Assembly: GCF_000372745.1 (NCBI RefSeq)
Contig: NZ_KB889715.1
Coordinates: 1-42,254 of the forward strand
Direction: 5' to 3'
DNA from: Embleya scabrispora DSM 41855
GTDB taxonomy: Bacteria > Actinomycetota > Actinomycetes > Streptomycetales > Streptomycetaceae
DNA: 42,254 bases
Both the position numbers and the translations under genes were made by a program. The notes below the pieces were generated by a model, which was not told where the DNA came from, did no database searches, and saw nothing but the letters and a program-made list of their open reading frames with translations. How positions within the stretch are numbered: the first letter of the stretch is position 1; each line of letters starts with the position of its first letter. Below, piece after piece: positions 24,181-32,852 of the stretch.

Positions 24181-24876
24181 GTGACGTTCGTTCAACTCAT
24201 CGAATGCAAGACCGGCAGGGTCGACGACATGAACCGGCTCATGGACACATGGGTCGAGCAGACGAAGGGCAAGCGGACCGCCACTCACGCGATCGTGGGT
24301 CGGGACAGGTCCGACGCGACGCACATCGTCGAAATGGTCGAGTTCCCGTCGTACGAGGAAGCGCAACGCAACTCGTCACTCCCCGAGACCAATCGGATTT
24401 TCGAGGAGATGGTCGCGCTGTGCGACGAACCGCCGACGTTCACCGACCTCGACGTGTTGCGTGACGAACAGCTCAACAAGCAGAGCGCGCTGCGTTTGTT
24501 CGAGGAGGTCATCGCCAAGGGAGACCTGGGTCGACTCGACGAGTTCTTCGCGGCCGACTATCACGATCACGACGTCGCCAACGAAGAGGACACCCGCGGT
24601 GTCGACGGCATACGCCGGGAGATCGAGGGCTACCGGGCGGCGTTCGACTTCGAGTTCACCGTGGACAGCGCGCTGGCGGACGGCGACGAAGTCGCGGTCC
24701 GGTGGAGTTGGCTGGGCAGGCACATCGGCGACTTCGGCGGCATATCGCCGACGAACGAGAATGTCTCGTTCACCGGCGTCACGAGCTTCCATTTCCATAA
24801 CGGCAAGATCGTGGAAGGCTGGTGGAACTGGGACAACCTCGCGATGCTCCGCCAGGTCGGCGCGATCACGCCGTAG
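24181..24876 (+). CDS. two-domain ABM-like/SnoaL-like protein
   Basis: The protein has 231 residues from GTG 24181. Residues 1-95 (TFVQLIECKTGRVDDMNRLM, THIVEMVEFPSYEEAQRNSS, FEEMVALCDEPPTFTDLDVL) have the ferredoxin-like ABM/dimeric alpha-beta-barrel layout. Residues 100-231 are a SnoaL-like NTF2 fold (LRLFEEVIAKGDLGRLDEFF, ADYHDHDVANEEDTRG, EVAVRWSWLGRHIGDFGG and FHNGKIVEGWWNWDNLAMLR). Separate ABM and SnoaL proteins are common in aromatic polyketide clusters, one oxidising and one cyclising. Joining both in one chain may couple two steps or may be a stress-protein arrangement. No cluster is adjacent, and the gene stands alone between remnants. No catalytic claim is possible. Confidence 0.82.
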   Translation: MTFVQLIECKTGRVDDMNRLMDTWVEQTKGKRTATHAIVGRDRSDATHIVEMVEFPSYEEAQRNSSLPETNRIFEEMVALCDEPPTFTDLDVLRDEQLNKQSALRLFEEVIAKGDLGRLDEFFAADYHDHDVANEEDTRGVDGIRREIEGYRAAFDFEFTVDSALADGDEVAVRWSWLGRHIGDFGGISPTNENVSFTGVTSFHFHNGKIVEGWWNWDNLAMLRQVGAITP

Positions 24877-25129
24877 CGCCGGCTCCGGCCATGGTCGCTT
24901 CGGAGCCACGCGACCACACGGCCATATCCCGGCGGCCAGGGCCCGCTTCCCGTCGTCCGTGGCGCGGTTCCGACGGCCTCGCGACGTCCTCCCGACCGTC
25001 GGACGCCCAGGAGCGAAGGGCTCTCGAAGACCGCCCCGAAAACAACCATCGGCACACGGCCCGGCCCTTCCCGTCACCGCGCAGCCTCCACTCCGCGCGA
25101 CGACCGAAGGACCGCCGACGACGCGACCG

Positions 25130-25470
25130 AGGAACGTCGTATCCGGCGTCGAACCCGATCAACACGTCCGGATCGCCCGACTTCCACCGGCCGGCGGTCA
25201 CCAACCGTCCGAGGATGGTGCGGACCTGGACCGCGGTGGCCGCGGCCTCGTCCTCGCCGGGCCCGAGTCGCACCGCGTCCAGGACCACCGTCCACGAGTT
25301 GCTGCCCGGCTCCAGAGCGGCGACGACCGAGAACGGCCGGCCGGGCATCGTCCGGTGCCTGCCCTCACCGCGTCCGAACGTGTGGCGGAACGCACGGCCC
25401 GGGCTGGTGTCCGCGTCCGGCCGGAGCCACGGGCTGATGTCGACCGCGAGGACGAGTCGTCCGTCGGCCG
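25130..25470 (-). pseudogene. IS701-like streptomycete transposase fragment
   Basis: The reverse frame reads GRLVLAVDISPWLRPDADTS, then GRPFSVVAALEPGSNSWTVV, LDAVRLGPGEDEAAATAV and VLIGFDAGYDVPR. AVDISPWLR and FDAGYD carry the first two catalytic Asp of a DDE transposase type common in streptomycetes. The C-terminal half with the Glu and the N-terminal domain are missing. Confidence 0.6.
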
Positions 25471-25504
25471 CGCGATGACCGGGCGGGCCGGGCCCCGGAA
25501 GGGC

Positions 25505-25570
25505 ACCGGGAATGCGCAGCGCGTCCGCGATCCGTTCGATGGTCTCCAGCGCGGTCACCGTCGCCTCCCC
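25505..25570 (-). pseudogene. tail of an XRE-type helix-turn-helix fused upstream of the transposase fragment
   Basis: VTALETIERIADALRIPGAL is the classic last helix of a streptomycete XRE-family DNA-binding domain. It runs in frame into the transposase fragment. The first helices of the DNA-binding domain are absent, so the chimera came from a deletion. Confidence 0.5.
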
Positions 25571-25898
25571 GCGCGATCTTGGAGTTCCGGTGGGGGCGCA
25601 GGGCGCGGCCGGTGCCCGAGGGGCGGGGCGGCCGGCCGCGACGTGTCGACGGGGACGTTCGGGCCCACACGCGAACGCTCCGCGACACGGCCCACGATCG
25701 CGCCCGCCCGACCACCCGGCCGGGGTGCCGCGCCGGGCCGGGGTCGTGTGTTCACCCGATCCGCCGTGCCAACCGCTCTCGGCGGCGGTGTCCGACGGCC
25801 TGCCGGGCCTGCTCGCGGACGCCGCCACGTGTCCGGTCGAGGTCAGGCCAACGCTCAGTTCCGGGGGATCTTCAAGACCGTCCAACATTGGTCGGCCC
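25571..25898. other. intergenic stretch without a supportable gene
   Basis: Only Arg/Pro/Ala-rich shadow frames are present. The last 30 bases before 25899 may be the left end of the IS3-type element. Confidence 0.35.
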
Positions 25899-26093
25899 AT
25901 GAAACGTCCCGGCTCGCATATGCCCGAGTTCCGCGAGGAAGCGATTCAACCGGCGCTGAAGTCCGCTTCTCGGCCGATCGCGCAGACCGGGCGAGAACGC
26001 GATGTGCGCCCGGAGGCGCTCCGCAACCGGGTCCGGGAGTACAAGCGCGAGCACGAGAGCACCGACGAGGCGTCCTCCGTGGACGAGCGCGCG
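25899..26093 (+). pseudogene. IS3-family OrfA N-terminal remnant
   Basis: From ATG 25899 the product reads MPEFREEAIQPALKSASRPI then QTGRERDVRPEALRNRVREY and KREHESTDEASSVDERA, the helix-turn-helix of an IS3-type OrfA. The expected leucine-zipper part (ELKRLRRENREL-type) does not follow, and no OrfB or slippery site is seen. Confidence 0.75.
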
Positions 26094-26290
26094 CCAGGCT
26101 ACGACGACGCTCAGGTGCCGAAGGACAGTCGGTCGGGGCTGGTCTCGTACTTCGTGGCCGGTCCCAACGACCGGATGTCCGAGCTCTACACCGCCTTCGT
26201 CGATGCGGTCGGCAAGGTGGAGAAGCGCCACCCGGAGATCCGCATCGTGGCCGGACGCGGCGAACATGACGCTCAACGTGCAGGACGATG
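26094..26290 (+). pseudogene. unrecognised coding-like fragment joined to the IS3 remnant
   Basis: The same frame continues as GLVSYFVAGPNDRMSELYTA then FVDAVGKVEKRHPEIRIVAG. This has normal composition but is not IS3 protein. It ends in shadow-like sequence after about 26280. It is probably part of the gene into which the element inserted. No family recognised. Confidence 0.3.
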
Positions 26291-26297
26291 CGCGTGG

Positions 26298-26747
26298 TCA
26301 CGACGCCTCCTTCTTGCGCCGGCGCTCGGCAGCGCTGGTCAGGAGCCTGGTGTACATCGCGCAGTGAACGTCACGGCCGGTCTGCGGGTCGGCCGTCCAG
26401 GCCGCGAACCAGGGGCTCGCCCCGGCGGCCGCGCTGCCGATGTAGGCGCCGATCGCCGCAGACGGCGGGGCGATGCTCTCGGTGGTGTCCTGGGCAACGA
26501 GGCCCTGGGTCGAGTTGACCTCGTAGGTGTGGGACGGGTGGGTACACACGAGGCTCCCTGCTGTCGCGTGGCCGGGGTGGTTTCGGATCGAACCGATGGG
26601 ACCGGCAACCTCCGGTCCCGGTCGCCCCGTTGACAGCAGACGACCGGGACCGACCTGGAATGCGTCGGGTTCAGGGACGGCCGACGTCGAGGAAGACGCG
26701 GTCCCCGTTGATGCGCGGCGCGTGATATGCGTACTACCTGACCGCAC
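26298..26747 (-). CDS. hypothetical protein, possibly partial
   Basis: A reverse frame of up to 149 residues ends with a convincing stretch: THPSHTYEVNSTQGLVAQDT, APPSAAIGAYIGSAAAGASP, FAAWTADPQTGRDVHCAMYT and LLTSAAERRRKKEAS. The first 50 codons are less convincing, so the true start may be near 26600. No family recognised. It could be a small secreted or phage-derived protein. Confidence 0.4.
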   Translation of the reverse strand: MRSGSTHITRRASTGTASSSTSAVPEPDAFQVGPGRLLSTGRPGPEVAGPIGSIRNHPGHATAGSLVCTHPSHTYEVNSTQGLVAQDTTESIAPPSAAIGAYIGSAAAGASPWFAAWTADPQTGRDVHCAMYTRLLTSAAERRRKKEAS

Positions 26748-26894
26748 AGGTGTTCGGCCACCCGCGCGGCGACCGCGACGCTGGCGCAGGTCAGCAGGTC
26801 AGCAGGTCACCGAACACGGCGTCCGTCTGGAACGTGCAGTTCGGGTCGATCGTGCGAGCTTGAATCAGGCGAGCGTCGTCGCTGCTCATGAGGG

Positions 26895-27300
26895 CCTCCG
26901 AGGTGTGGGTGTCGAAGGCGGCCGGGTGACGCGATTGCGGGTTCGGCGCAGGACGGCGTACGGGCCGACAACGGCGCGCATGGCCTCTTCGCGCTGCTCG
27001 TGCATGGTGTACAGCGCGGGGTTGACCTCGAGGTGGTGTCTCCACTGGGTCTGACCAGCCCTGGGCGAAGAGCCGAGGCGGTTCGGTGCCCAGCGCGCGG
27101 CACCAGTCCAGCATCTGCTGCTTGGTCAGGTAGGGAGGCCGAAGGAGGGGAAACGAGGTCCGCCACGGTTTCCAGTTGCCCCGGATGCCGGGGAGGCGGC
27201 GGCGTTCGGAGTTGTCTATGCCGATGCAGAGGATGGTGTGGGCCGGGTCCTTGTTGACCTCCAAGCAGTCCTCGCACGAAGCGCGCGGGTTCGCGGATTC
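26895..27300 (-). pseudogene. PAPS reductase-like (adenine nucleotide alpha hydrolase) remnant
   Basis: The reverse strand reads SCEDCLEVNKDPAHTILCIG, then LPGIRGNWKPWRTSFPLLRP, YLTKQQMLDWCRALGTEPPR and LFAQGW. After a shift it reads QWRHHLEVNPALYTMHEQRE and AMRAVVGPYAVLRRTRNRVT. This matches the middle of PAPS-reductase-fold proteins often found on phages and plasmids. The HNNCGG(x)CV segment expected between GW and QWRHH is missing, as is the N-terminal nucleotide-binding loop. Confidence 0.6.
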
Positions 27301-27347
27301 CGGGACGACATGACGTGCCAATCCACCCGCCTTTCGGTTTGGTTGGC

Positions 27348-27745
27348 CTATGGCCAAACGATCAGCCGGCCCGCAGCGGGCCGGGCGGCGGACATCGACG
27401 GCCGTCCGTTCAGCGCGCTCGACCACGCGAGTACCGTGCCGTCCGGACGCAGCACCTGGACGAGTACCGACCCACCGCGCTCGGCCGGGAACTCGCCGCC
27501 CGGTACGCCGGTGCGGGCCAAGTCGACCGGCGACGGTCCGGGCCCGCCGACTCGCGTCGGCGTCGATCGTGCGTTCCAGGGACCGCCGGTGGAGCAGGAC
27601 GAACGCGGCGATCGCCACAGCCAGGACCAGCGCCACCACCACGGCGGCGACCGGGTGCGCACGCCCGCGTGGCACCGGGACCACGTACCACCCACGTACC
27701 TGTGCCCACCGGTCCGCCAACGCGGTGCGGCCGCGCTCGATCATC
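27348..27745 (-). pseudogene. sensor histidine kinase N-terminal remnant, third gene of the DedA operon
   Basis: ATG 27745 overlaps the PAP2 gene's stop (ATGA). The frame reads GRAHPVAAVVVALVLAVAIA AFVLLHRRSLERTIDADAS, a membrane helix followed by the start of an extracellular sensor domain. A frameshift near 27520 moves it to VLVQVLRPDGTVLAWSSALN, and a stop follows at 27348. HAMP, kinase core and partner regulator are absent. It shows that the operon once continued into a two-component system. Confidence 0.65.
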
Positions 27746-28352
27746 GCCCGGTGGCGACCCACGGACGCATCCGCGAGTCGCGCATCCGCTCCACCAAGGG
27801 CGCGGCCCGACCCGCCGCCACGGTCAGCGGCCACGCGAACAACGCCCCGACAAGGAGACCTACGAGGACGTCGTGCGGGTAGTGCACGCCCACCCACACC
27901 CGGGAGGCCGCCATCGCCAGTGCCGCGACCGCCGCGAGGATGCCCAGGGCACGGTTCAGCAGCCAGATCACGGTCGCCGCCGCGGCCGCGATCACCGCGT
28001 GGTTGCTCGGAAACGACCAGTCGCCGGGAGCCGGGCAGCTCTCGACGGTGAACGAGTTCGCCATGGTCTGGCAGGGCCGCTGTTCGTGGACCAGGCTCTT
28101 GAGCCCGGTGTCCAGCGCGTACACCAGGGCCACCACCAGCGGCGCGCACAGCGCCCGGGCCATTCGTACCGTGTCCTGCCCGCGCGCCGACCACCACGCG
28201 AGCACCATCAGCACCGCGAACACGGCCAGGCCGTACGCGGTCCAGTCCTCGATCACCCGGTTGACGAAATCCGGCGCGTGCCGGGCCCATGCGGTCACCC
28301 GCGTGTACAGCCCGCCGTCGACGGACGAGCCGGAAAGGGCCGACTCGCTCAT
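27741..28352 (-). CDS. PAP2-superfamily membrane phosphatase
   Basis: The protein has 203 residues from ATG 28352, whose first bases overlap the stop of the DedA gene. GGAGGAATC lies just upstream. The three PAP2 motifs are all present: KSLVHEQRP (KxxxxxxRP), then GDWSFPSNHA (PSNH variant of PSGH), then SRVWVGVHYPHD (SRxxxxxHxxxD). Several membrane helices surround them. Such enzymes remove phosphate from lipid substrates such as undecaprenyl pyrophosphate or phosphatidic acid on the outer face of the membrane. Coupling to a DedA-family gene, whose members can move C55-P or other lipids, supports a role in lipid-carrier recycling. The downstream kinase gene in the operon is broken. Confidence 0.9.
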   Translation of the reverse strand: MSESALSGSSVDGGLYTRVTAWARHAPDFVNRVIEDWTAYGLAVFAVLMVLAWWSARGQDTVRMARALCAPLVVALVYALDTGLKSLVHEQRPCQTMANSFTVESCPAPGDWSFPSNHAVIAAAAATVIWLLNRALGILAAVAALAMAASRVWVGVHYPHDVLVGLLVGALFAWPLTVAAGRAAPLVERMRDSRMRPWVATGR

Positions 28353-29029
28353 GATTCCTCCCGATGTCCGGCGTGTCGGAGTGTGGTGCTCTGCTTCCGC
28401 CGCCGCGTCTTGAGCAGTTCGAGGGCGATGGGCGTCAGCGACACCAGGACGACCAGCGCCACGATCGGAAGCAGGTAGGTGTCCACGTTGGGCACCGACG
28501 AACCCAGGCCGTAGCCCGCCATGACCAGACCGATCGCCCAGACCGCCCCGCCGAGGGTCTGCCACAGCGTGAAGGTGCGCACCGGCATCTCCAGGACGCC
28601 GGCGAGGGGGTTCAGCACGGTACGCACGATCGGTACGAAGCGGGCCAACACCACCGCCTTGGCGTGTCCGTACCGGGCCAGCAGTTCCTCGGCCCGCTGC
28701 ACACCCTCGTGCAGGCTCTTGTTCTTGTACCGGGCGAGCAGCGCGCGTCCGCCGCGGCGGCCCAGGACGTACCCGACCTGCGCGCCGATCAGGGCTCCGG
28801 CCACGGCGGCCAGCAGGACCTGCCACAGCGTCAGGTGGACCCCGGAGGAGCTCGACACGCACAGCAGACCGGCGGTGAACAGCAACGAGTCGCCGGGTAG
28901 GAAGAAGCCGATCAGCAGACCGGTCTCCGCGAACAACACCACGGCAATTCCGATCGCACCGAACGCGGACAACAACGAACTCGCGTCCAGGACGTTCACG
29001 GCCAGGTCGGACACGGCCGACGGCGCCAT
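28349..29029 (-). CDS. DedA-family membrane protein
   Basis: The protein has 226 residues from ATG 29029, chosen because GGAGGGAG lies 6-13 bases upstream. An in-frame GTG-type start 30 codons further up has none. Landmarks of the DedA/SNARE-associated family are present: FAETGLLIGFFLPGDSLLFT near the N-terminus, ALIGAQVGYVLGRRGG, the amphipathic RYGHAKAVVLARFVPIVRTV with its conserved FxPxxR, then LGGAVWAIGLVMAGYGLG. Members transport or flip undecaprenyl phosphate and other phospholipids. It heads an operon with PAP2 and a former kinase gene, joined by 4-base ATGA overlaps. Confidence 0.9.
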   Translation of the reverse strand: MAPSAVSDLAVNVLDASSLLSAFGAIGIAVVLFAETGLLIGFFLPGDSLLFTAGLLCVSSSSGVHLTLWQVLLAAVAGALIGAQVGYVLGRRGGRALLARYKNKSLHEGVQRAEELLARYGHAKAVVLARFVPIVRTVLNPLAGVLEMPVRTFTLWQTLGGAVWAIGLVMAGYGLGSSVPNVDTYLLPIVALVVLVSLTPIALELLKTRRRKQSTTLRHAGHREES

Positions 29030-29124
29030 AGCGCTCCCTCCGATATTTCGCGGTCCGGTGTCGGTTCGACCGTGTATCGCGGGAACGACGACGTACCGGA
29101 ACTCTTTCCTCGAAACCATTGCGG

Positions 29125-29775
29125 ATCACGCCTGAGAGAACGCTGAGAGCAAGGGGCGCCGCGCGGCCCAGCGCGGGGCGTCCTCGCCCGGTCGGACCAG
29201 ACCTGCGTAGGGGAACAACACCCGCGCATGCCGGCCCGGCCTCGACCGGACGACGACGGCCCCTGGGGGGTGGCCCGGCCGGGTTCGTTGTGCGCCGAGA
29301 TCGAGACAGTGCGCGGCAAGGCGGTGCGGCCGAAGTCGATGTCGACCCGGGCCCGGGCATCGGGGGCGGCGTGTTTGACCCATCGGTGGGCGCCTCCTGG
29401 ACGATCCGGTGGTGGCCGGGTCAATCGGCGCGGCCCTGAGCGCAACGGGCGACCAGCGCCTTCAGGTTCGAGGAGGCGTGTCGGGGCGTACGGGCGCGTC
29501 CCGTCGGCGCGGGCAAGTATGTCGAGGACTGCGAGCAACAGACGTGGATGGGCCAGGGCCGTGCGGCCGGTGTCGGTCACGGTGGACAGCGTGCGGTCCA
29601 CCACCGCGGGCTGGTCGGCGCGGGCCGGCTTGGTGGCCTCCGCGTGCAGGACCGTGATCGAGACGCCGTGCTCCAGGATGTCGTGGATCTCCCGGGCGAT
29701 TTGGTCCCGTTCCTCGGCGACCGCGGCACGGGCGAGCGGGTAGCCTCCTGGGCCCGGCCCGGGGCCGGCTGCTTC
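29125..29775 (-). pseudogene. NarL-type sensor histidine kinase remnant
   Basis: Reverse frames give EERDQIAREIHDILEHGVSI then TVLHAEATKPARADQPAVVD (the HisKA_3 helix with its phosphorylatable His), then TLSTVTDTGRTALAHPRLLL. In another frame HRIVQEA is followed by KHAAPDARARVDIDFGRTAL, the N-box of the ATPase domain. A degraded tail follows to a stop near 29129. At least three frame changes are needed and the N-terminal sensor part is missing. The 168 bases up to the response regulator stop show nothing further. Confidence 0.65.
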
Positions 29776-29943
29776 GTCGGCCTGGAGGTTGCGGACGGCT
29801 GTGCCGCCGAGGTGGTCCGGCCGGCGCCCAGCTACCCCACGGTCGACGAGGTCCGCGGCGTGCTGCGGGCCGTGTGCGTGAAGCCGGCGCCGCCGCGGCC
29901 ACCGCGCGCCGGCCGTACCACGTGGCCTCCCGGACCGGGGAGG

Positions 29944-30627
29944 TCACTCGGGTCCGCCCGCGTTGGGCCGGGCCAGGCCGAGGTCGTACGCGAAGATCAC
30001 CGCCTGGATCCGGTCCCGGGCGCCGATCTTCGCCAGCACCCGGCCGACGTGCGTCTTGACGGTGGACTCCGAGACGACCAGGCGCTCGGCGATCTCCGCG
30101 TTGGTCCAGCCGTTTCCGATGGCCAGCAGGATCTCGTGTTCGCGTTCGGTCAGCGTGCGCAGGCGCGGGTTCTCGCTCGGGTCGCGCTCCTCGGCGTGGG
30201 TCGGCAGGTGCCGGGCGTACGCGTCGAGCAGACGTCGGGTCAGCGCGGGCGCGATCACCGCGTCCCCGCCCGCGACCGCCCGGATGCCGGCCAGCAGTTC
30301 CTCCGGATGCGCGTCCTTGAGCAGGAAGCCGCTGGCCCCGGCGCGCAGCGCGGCGTGCGCGTACTCGTCCAGGTCGAAGGTGGTCAGTACGAGTACGCGC
30401 GAGCGGCCACCGGCGGCGATGATCCGCCGAGTGGCCTCGATGCCGTCCATGCCGGGCATCCGTACGTCCATGAGCACCACGTCGGGGCGCAGTTCGGCGG
30501 CCTGCCGTACCGCCTCGGCGCCGTGCGCCGCCTCGCCGGCGACCTCGGTGTCCGGAACCGCTTCGAGCAGCATCCGAAAACCGTAGCGCTGCAGTGGCTG
30601 GTCGTCGACGATGAGCACGCTGGTCAT
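29944..30627 (-). CDS. NarL/LuxR-family response regulator
   Basis: The protein has 227 residues from ATG 30627, preceded by GGAGCTGCCTC. The receiver domain (1-120) has the acidic pair DD (8-9), phosphoacceptor Asp54 in VLMDVRMPGMDG, Thr in VLTTFD and Lys in FLLKDAHPEE. The C-terminal LuxR helix-turn-helix reads LTEREHEILLAIGNGWTNAE then SESTVKTHVGRVLAKIGARD. It overlaps the histidine kinase gene by ATGA, so the two form a pair. The ABC exporter genes lie upstream in the same direction and are the likely regulatory target. Confidence 0.93.
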   Translation of the reverse strand: MTSVLIVDDQPLQRYGFRMLLEAVPDTEVAGEAAHGAEAVRQAAELRPDVVLMDVRMPGMDGIEATRRIIAAGGRSRVLVLTTFDLDEYAHAALRAGASGFLLKDAHPEELLAGIRAVAGGDAVIAPALTRRLLDAYARHLPTHAEERDPSENPRLRTLTEREHEILLAIGNGWTNAEIAERLVVSESTVKTHVGRVLAKIGARDRIQAVIFAYDLGLARPNAGGPE

Positions 30628-31937
30628 GAGGCAGCTCCTTGCGGACCGGGCAGCGGGGCGAGGTGGAGGGTGGCCTGCACCGTCCATCCTCCGCCGGGTC
30701 GGGGTCCGGCGACCACGGTTCCCCCGTACAGCGCGGCGCGCTCGCGCATGCCCGCGAGGCCGTGTCCTTCCTCGGGTGCGAACGTGGGCCTCTTGTCGTC
30801 GGTGGGTGGTCCGGTGTCCTGGACGTGGATGCGCAGCCGGCTTTTCCGGACGTTCAGCGCGAGTCGGGCCCGGGTCTGCGGTCCAGCGTGTTTGAGCGCG
30901 TTGGTCAGCGCTTCCTGGGCGATCCGGTAGGCGGCCAACTGCACGCCGCGGTCCAGTGCGGCCACGTCCCCGGTGCTGCGGTATTCGACCTGTGGTCCGG
31001 CGGCGCGGATCCGGCTGCACAGCGCGTCCAGGTCGGCCATCCCCGGTTGCGGGCTGAGTTCGAGGGCGTCGGTCTGCTCCCGCAGCGCGCCGAGCATCCG
31101 CCGCAGTTCGCCCAGCGCTTGGCGGCCGGTGTCGGCGATCAGGTCGAGCGCCTCGGGGCCGCGCTCGGGGGTGACTCGAGCCGCGTACGCGCCGCCGTCG
31201 GCGAGGGTGATCATCACGGACAGGTTGTGCCCGACGATGTCGTGCATCTCGCGCGCCACCCGGGTGCGTTCGCCGGCTGCTGCGAGCTTGCTGCGCTGAT
31301 CGCGCTCGATCTCCATCCGGGCCGCGTGCTCGCGCAGGACCGCGAGCTGGGCCCGCCGGATCCGGACCGCGAACCCCAGGGCGGTGGCCGCGGTGATCGC
31401 GCAGAACAGGAAGAACAATCCCTCGCCCACGGATACCACAGCCCAGAGCCGGGCGGCGACCACGGCCGGCACGGCGGCCAGGAGCAGGCCGGCCCAGGGC
31501 AGCCGGCGCAGCCGCCCGTGCAGGGCCAGGCTGTACAGCGCGATCAGCAGCGCGACGTCGGTGCGCAGCCAGACGCCGATCGACCACTGGAGCACGAAGA
31601 CGGCCGTGATCGCGGCGAAGGCCGGGAACGGCGCGCGGCGCCGCCACAGCAGCGGCAGTACCAGTCCGGCCTGCAGCGCCACGGTGGCGGCCACGGGCAC
31701 GGAGTGGAACACGCCCGTCAGTTCTCGCGGGCCGTTGCGGTGGATCAGGTCCGGCACACAGAACATCAGGCAGACCGCCATCACGATAGCCGCGTCCAGG
31801 GCCCATGGGTGGGCCCGATCCGCCCGGCGCAGCCGCCGGCCCAGGCGGGCTGCCCGGATCACCAGCGGGTGGCTCCACAGTGGGTCGAGTACTTCGGCGG
31901 GAGGCGGTCCGGGGGCGTCGGTGTGCACGAGAGTCAC
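30624..31937 (-). CDS. HisKA_3 sensor histidine kinase with membrane-embedded sensor
   Basis: The protein has 437 residues from GTG 31937. About five to six membrane helices fill residues 48-190 (AIVMAVCLMFCVPDLI, VALQAGLVLPLLW, LLAAVPAVVAARLW, FFLFCAITAATALG) with almost no extracellular domain, as in intramembrane-sensing kinases. A coiled linker follows, then REMHDIVGHNLSVMI with phosphorylated His232, an N-box YRIAQEALTNALKHAG and a G-box GHGLAGMRERAALYGG. It overlaps its response regulator gene by 4 bases. The ABC permease gene ends 66 bases upstream, so all four genes are probably one transcript. Such cassettes often sense cell-envelope stress or peptide antibiotics handled by the transporter. 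Confidence 0.93.
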   Translation of the reverse strand: MTLVHTDAPGPPPAEVLDPLWSHPLVIRAARLGRRLRRADRAHPWALDAAIVMAVCLMFCVPDLIHRNGPRELTGVFHSVPVAATVALQAGLVLPLLWRRRAPFPAFAAITAVFVLQWSIGVWLRTDVALLIALYSLALHGRLRRLPWAGLLLAAVPAVVAARLWAVVSVGEGLFFLFCAITAATALGFAVRIRRAQLAVLREHAARMEIERDQRSKLAAAGERTRVAREMHDIVGHNLSVMITLADGGAYAARVTPERGPEALDLIADTGRQALGELRRMLGALREQTDALELSPQPGMADLDALCSRIRAAGPQVEYRSTGDVAALDRGVQLAAYRIAQEALTNALKHAGPQTRARLALNVRKSRLRIHVQDTGPPTDDKRPTFAPEEGHGLAGMRERAALYGGTVVAGPRPGGGWTVQATLHLAPLPGPQGAAS

Positions 31938-32003
31938 CTGTCGATGATGGCTGGTGCCGGGCCGGTGTGGCGCCGACCCGGCCCGTCGGGACTGCTGACG
32001 CGA

Positions 32004-32852
32004 TCAGGCGTCGGTACGCGCCAGCCGCCACGCGGCGCCGGTCAGGGCCAGGGCGGCCCATCCGAGGAAGACCACGAGCCCGGCCGTCGGCGTCAGGGTA
32101 TGTGCGCCGTGGTGCAGCTCGAACATGGACTGGCCCGCTTCGCTGGGCAGGTACAGCTTGACGTGGTTCTGCCACGAACTGGGCAGCAGCGAGGTCAGGC
32201 CGGGGATCAGCATCAGCGAGGCGACCAGCACCGAGATGCCGCCGGCCACCGAGCGCAGCAGGGCGCCGAGGGCGACGCCGATCACCCCGACCAGGCCCAG
32301 GTAGAGTCCGGCGCCCAGCAGGCTGCGCAGCACACCCGAGTCGGAGATGCCGATCGCGGCGGGCGTGCTCGAGACGATGCCGCTGCCGATCGGGAAGGCG
32401 GTGAACACGCCGACGAGACCGACCGCGAACGCGATCAGGCCGAAGACCGCGGCCTTGGCCCACAGCACCGGGAGGCGGCGCGGGACCCCCACCAGGGTGG
32501 AGCGGATCATCCCGGTAGAGTACTCGCCGGCGGTGACCAGCACGCCCAGGACGCCCAGCGCCAGCTGAGCGAAGTTGGTCCCGAACAGGGACAGGCTGAC
32601 CGCCGTGGAGTCTGCGAAGTCGGCGTCCATGTGTCGCCCGGAGGAGAACCTGGACTCGTACTGCGCCGCGGCGATCAGCCCGAAGGCGACCAGGAACACC
32701 AGGGCCAGGGCGAGGGTGATCCAGGTGGAGCGCAGCGACCACAGCTTCGCCCACTCCGAGCGCAGTACGCGCCGACCGGTGACCCGATACACCGGGCGTA
32801 CGGCCGGCGTGGGCGCGGCAGCGGGGACCGCGGTGGTGGTGAGTGTGCTCAT
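32004..32852 (-). CDS. ABC-2 type exporter permease
   Basis: The protein has 282 residues from ATG 32852, overlapping the ATPase gene's stop by 4 bases. A basic N-terminal region (RRVLRSEWAKLWSLRSTWIT) leads into the first membrane helix, a hallmark of ABC-2 permeases. At least five further helices follow (FAQLALGVLGVLVTAGEYST, LWAKAAVFGLIAFAVGLVGV, GAGLYLGLVGVIGVALGALL, GLVVFLGWAALALTGAAW). The GEYSTGMIRSTL segment is typical of the EcsB/YhaP-like actinobacterial group. With the ATPase it should form a homodimeric exporter for an unknown lipid, peptide or antibiotic. Confidence 0.9.
   Translation of the reverse strand: MSTLTTTAVPAAAPTPAVRPVYRVTGRRVLRSEWAKLWSLRSTWITLALALVFLVAFGLIAAAQYESRFSSGRHMDADFADSTAVSLSLFGTNFAQLALGVLGVLVTAGEYSTGMIRSTLVGVPRRLPVLWAKAAVFGLIAFAVGLVGVFTAFPIGSGIVSSTPAAIGISDSGVLRSLLGAGLYLGLVGVIGVALGALLRSVAGGISVLVASLMLIPGLTSLLPSSWQNHVKLYLPSEAGQSMFELHHGAHTLTPTAGLVVFLGWAALALTGAAWRLARTDA

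Noticed and set aside
29740-29943. A forward frame with GCFVGLEVADGCAAEVVRPA as a gene
   Set aside because: The coding-like stretch is short, with no start, no family and overlap with the reverse kinase remnant.
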